Shown here in pieces: positions 6,048 through 6,533 of a stretch of DNA of 6,533 bases. Below the pieces are notes generated by a model. The model ran no database searches. It had not been told where the DNA came from and saw only the letters and a program-made list of their open reading frames with translations. Location of the stretch: NCBI GenBank assembly GCA_022013615.1, contig JAKLQB010000313.1, positions 1 through 6,533 on the forward strand, written 5' to 3'. This DNA is from Desulfobacterales bacterium (lineage in GTDB: Bacteria > Desulfobacterota > DSM-4660 > Desulfatiglandales > Desulfatiglandaceae). The position numbers were made by a program, and so were the translations under genes. The number at the start of each line of letters is the position of its first letter. The stretch's first letter is position 1.

Positions 6048-6533
6048 TCAGGCGCTAACTTCTTTTGCCATAAAATTGTTAAATTGAAAAGTCATTTTCT
6101 CCAGAACATGGTTACTTACATACAGGGCTGCCATTTTAATGGCATTCTTAATGGCCCTGGATGAAGAGCCCCCATGACAGATGATTCCAACCCCATTAAT
6201 ACCCAGCAATGGGGCCCCTCCGTATTCCTCATAATCCAATTTGCGCCTGATATTTTCAAAAGATCGGCGACCAAAGAGGAGTGCTGCCCTGCCTGAAAGT
6301 GTACCCGTAAGCCCCATCTTCAACATTCTGGTTACTGCTTTTGCCATTCCTTCGCTGAGTTTCAGAGCCACGTTCCCGACAAAGCCATCACATACGATGA
6401 TCTCTACATCACCTGAAAAAATATCACGACCTTCCACATTTCCCACAAAGTTAAGTGGACTTTTTTCAAGCAATTTCCGGGCCAAGCGGACCTGTTCGTT
6501 GCCTTTACCACCCTCCTCACCGATACTCAACAG
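6048..6533 (-). CDS. plsX: Phosphate acyltransferase PlsX (5' part beyond the window)
   Basis: PlsX transfers the acyl chain from acyl-ACP to inorganic phosphate, giving acyl-phosphate for PlsY to acylate glycerol-3-phosphate; it links fatty-acid synthesis to membrane phospholipid synthesis as a peripheral membrane protein. Only the last 161 residues are in the window, roughly half of a 330-350 residue protein. Recognisable family blocks are LLSIGEEGGKGNE at the edge, then NFVGNVEGRDIF, IIVCDGFVGNVALKLSEG, and YGGAPLLGINGVGIICHGGS near the C-terminus. The frame is open to the window edge; the TTG just inside it lies within the conserved LLSIGEE block and is not a start. It leads into fabG after 127 bases, in the usual plsX-fab order but without fabH and fabD. 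Identification is secure. Confidence 0.95.
   Translation of the reverse strand: MLSIGEEGGKGNEQVRLARKLLEKSPLNFVGNVEGRDIFSGDVEIIVCDGFVGNVALKLSEGMAKAVTRMLKMGLTGTLSGRAALLFGRRSFENIRRKLDYEEYGGAPLLGINGVGIICHGGSSSRAIKNAIKMAALYVSNHVLEKMTFQFNNFMAKEVSA

Overview
This is a compact, all-minus-strand housekeeping window from a bacterium. No coding gene is supported on the plus strand. Read along the minus strand (right to left), the order is plsX (5' end cut by the window edge), fabG, acpP, fabF, glyA, a dCMP/cytidine deaminase-family gene (comEB-like), nrdR and ribD (3' end cut by the other edge). The combination fab genes - glyA - dCMP deaminase - nrdR - rib genes is the chromosomal layout I associate with Desulfobacterota (the former Deltaproteobacteria). 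Base composition looks moderate, neither GC-rich nor AT-rich. The lineage is an inference from gene order, not from a marker gene.

Right part (about 3569-6533): fatty-acid and phospholipid synthesis. PlsX makes acyl-phosphate from acyl-ACP, FabG reduces 3-ketoacyl-ACP, AcpP carries the chain and FabF elongates it. The fabH and fabD genes often found between plsX and fabG are not here; that space is a 127-bp gap with two stem-loops. Middle (about 1199-3387): glyA, the deaminase and nrdR are packed with no gap or a 4-base overlap. They fit together as a nucleotide module: GlyA makes methylene-THF, the deaminase makes dUMP (together the two substrates of thymidylate synthase), and NrdR is the repressor of ribonucleotide reductase. 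Left part (1-953): ribD opens what is probably a riboflavin operon continuing beyond the window.

There are two larger non-coding gaps. The one between fabF and glyA (181 bp) holds a pair of hairpins with the same loop and a separate dyad; rpiB, which I would expect there in some relatives, is absent. The one between nrdR and ribD (about 245 bp) holds several small hairpins, a T-tract and three related short repeats, and may be a dispersed repeat element. I see no recognisable FMN riboswitch in it.

I found no mobile element genes, CRISPR array, tRNA/rRNA or defence system, and no gene of unknown function that I would defend. The coding part is ordinary; what merits a second look is in the intergenic regions and the gene order.
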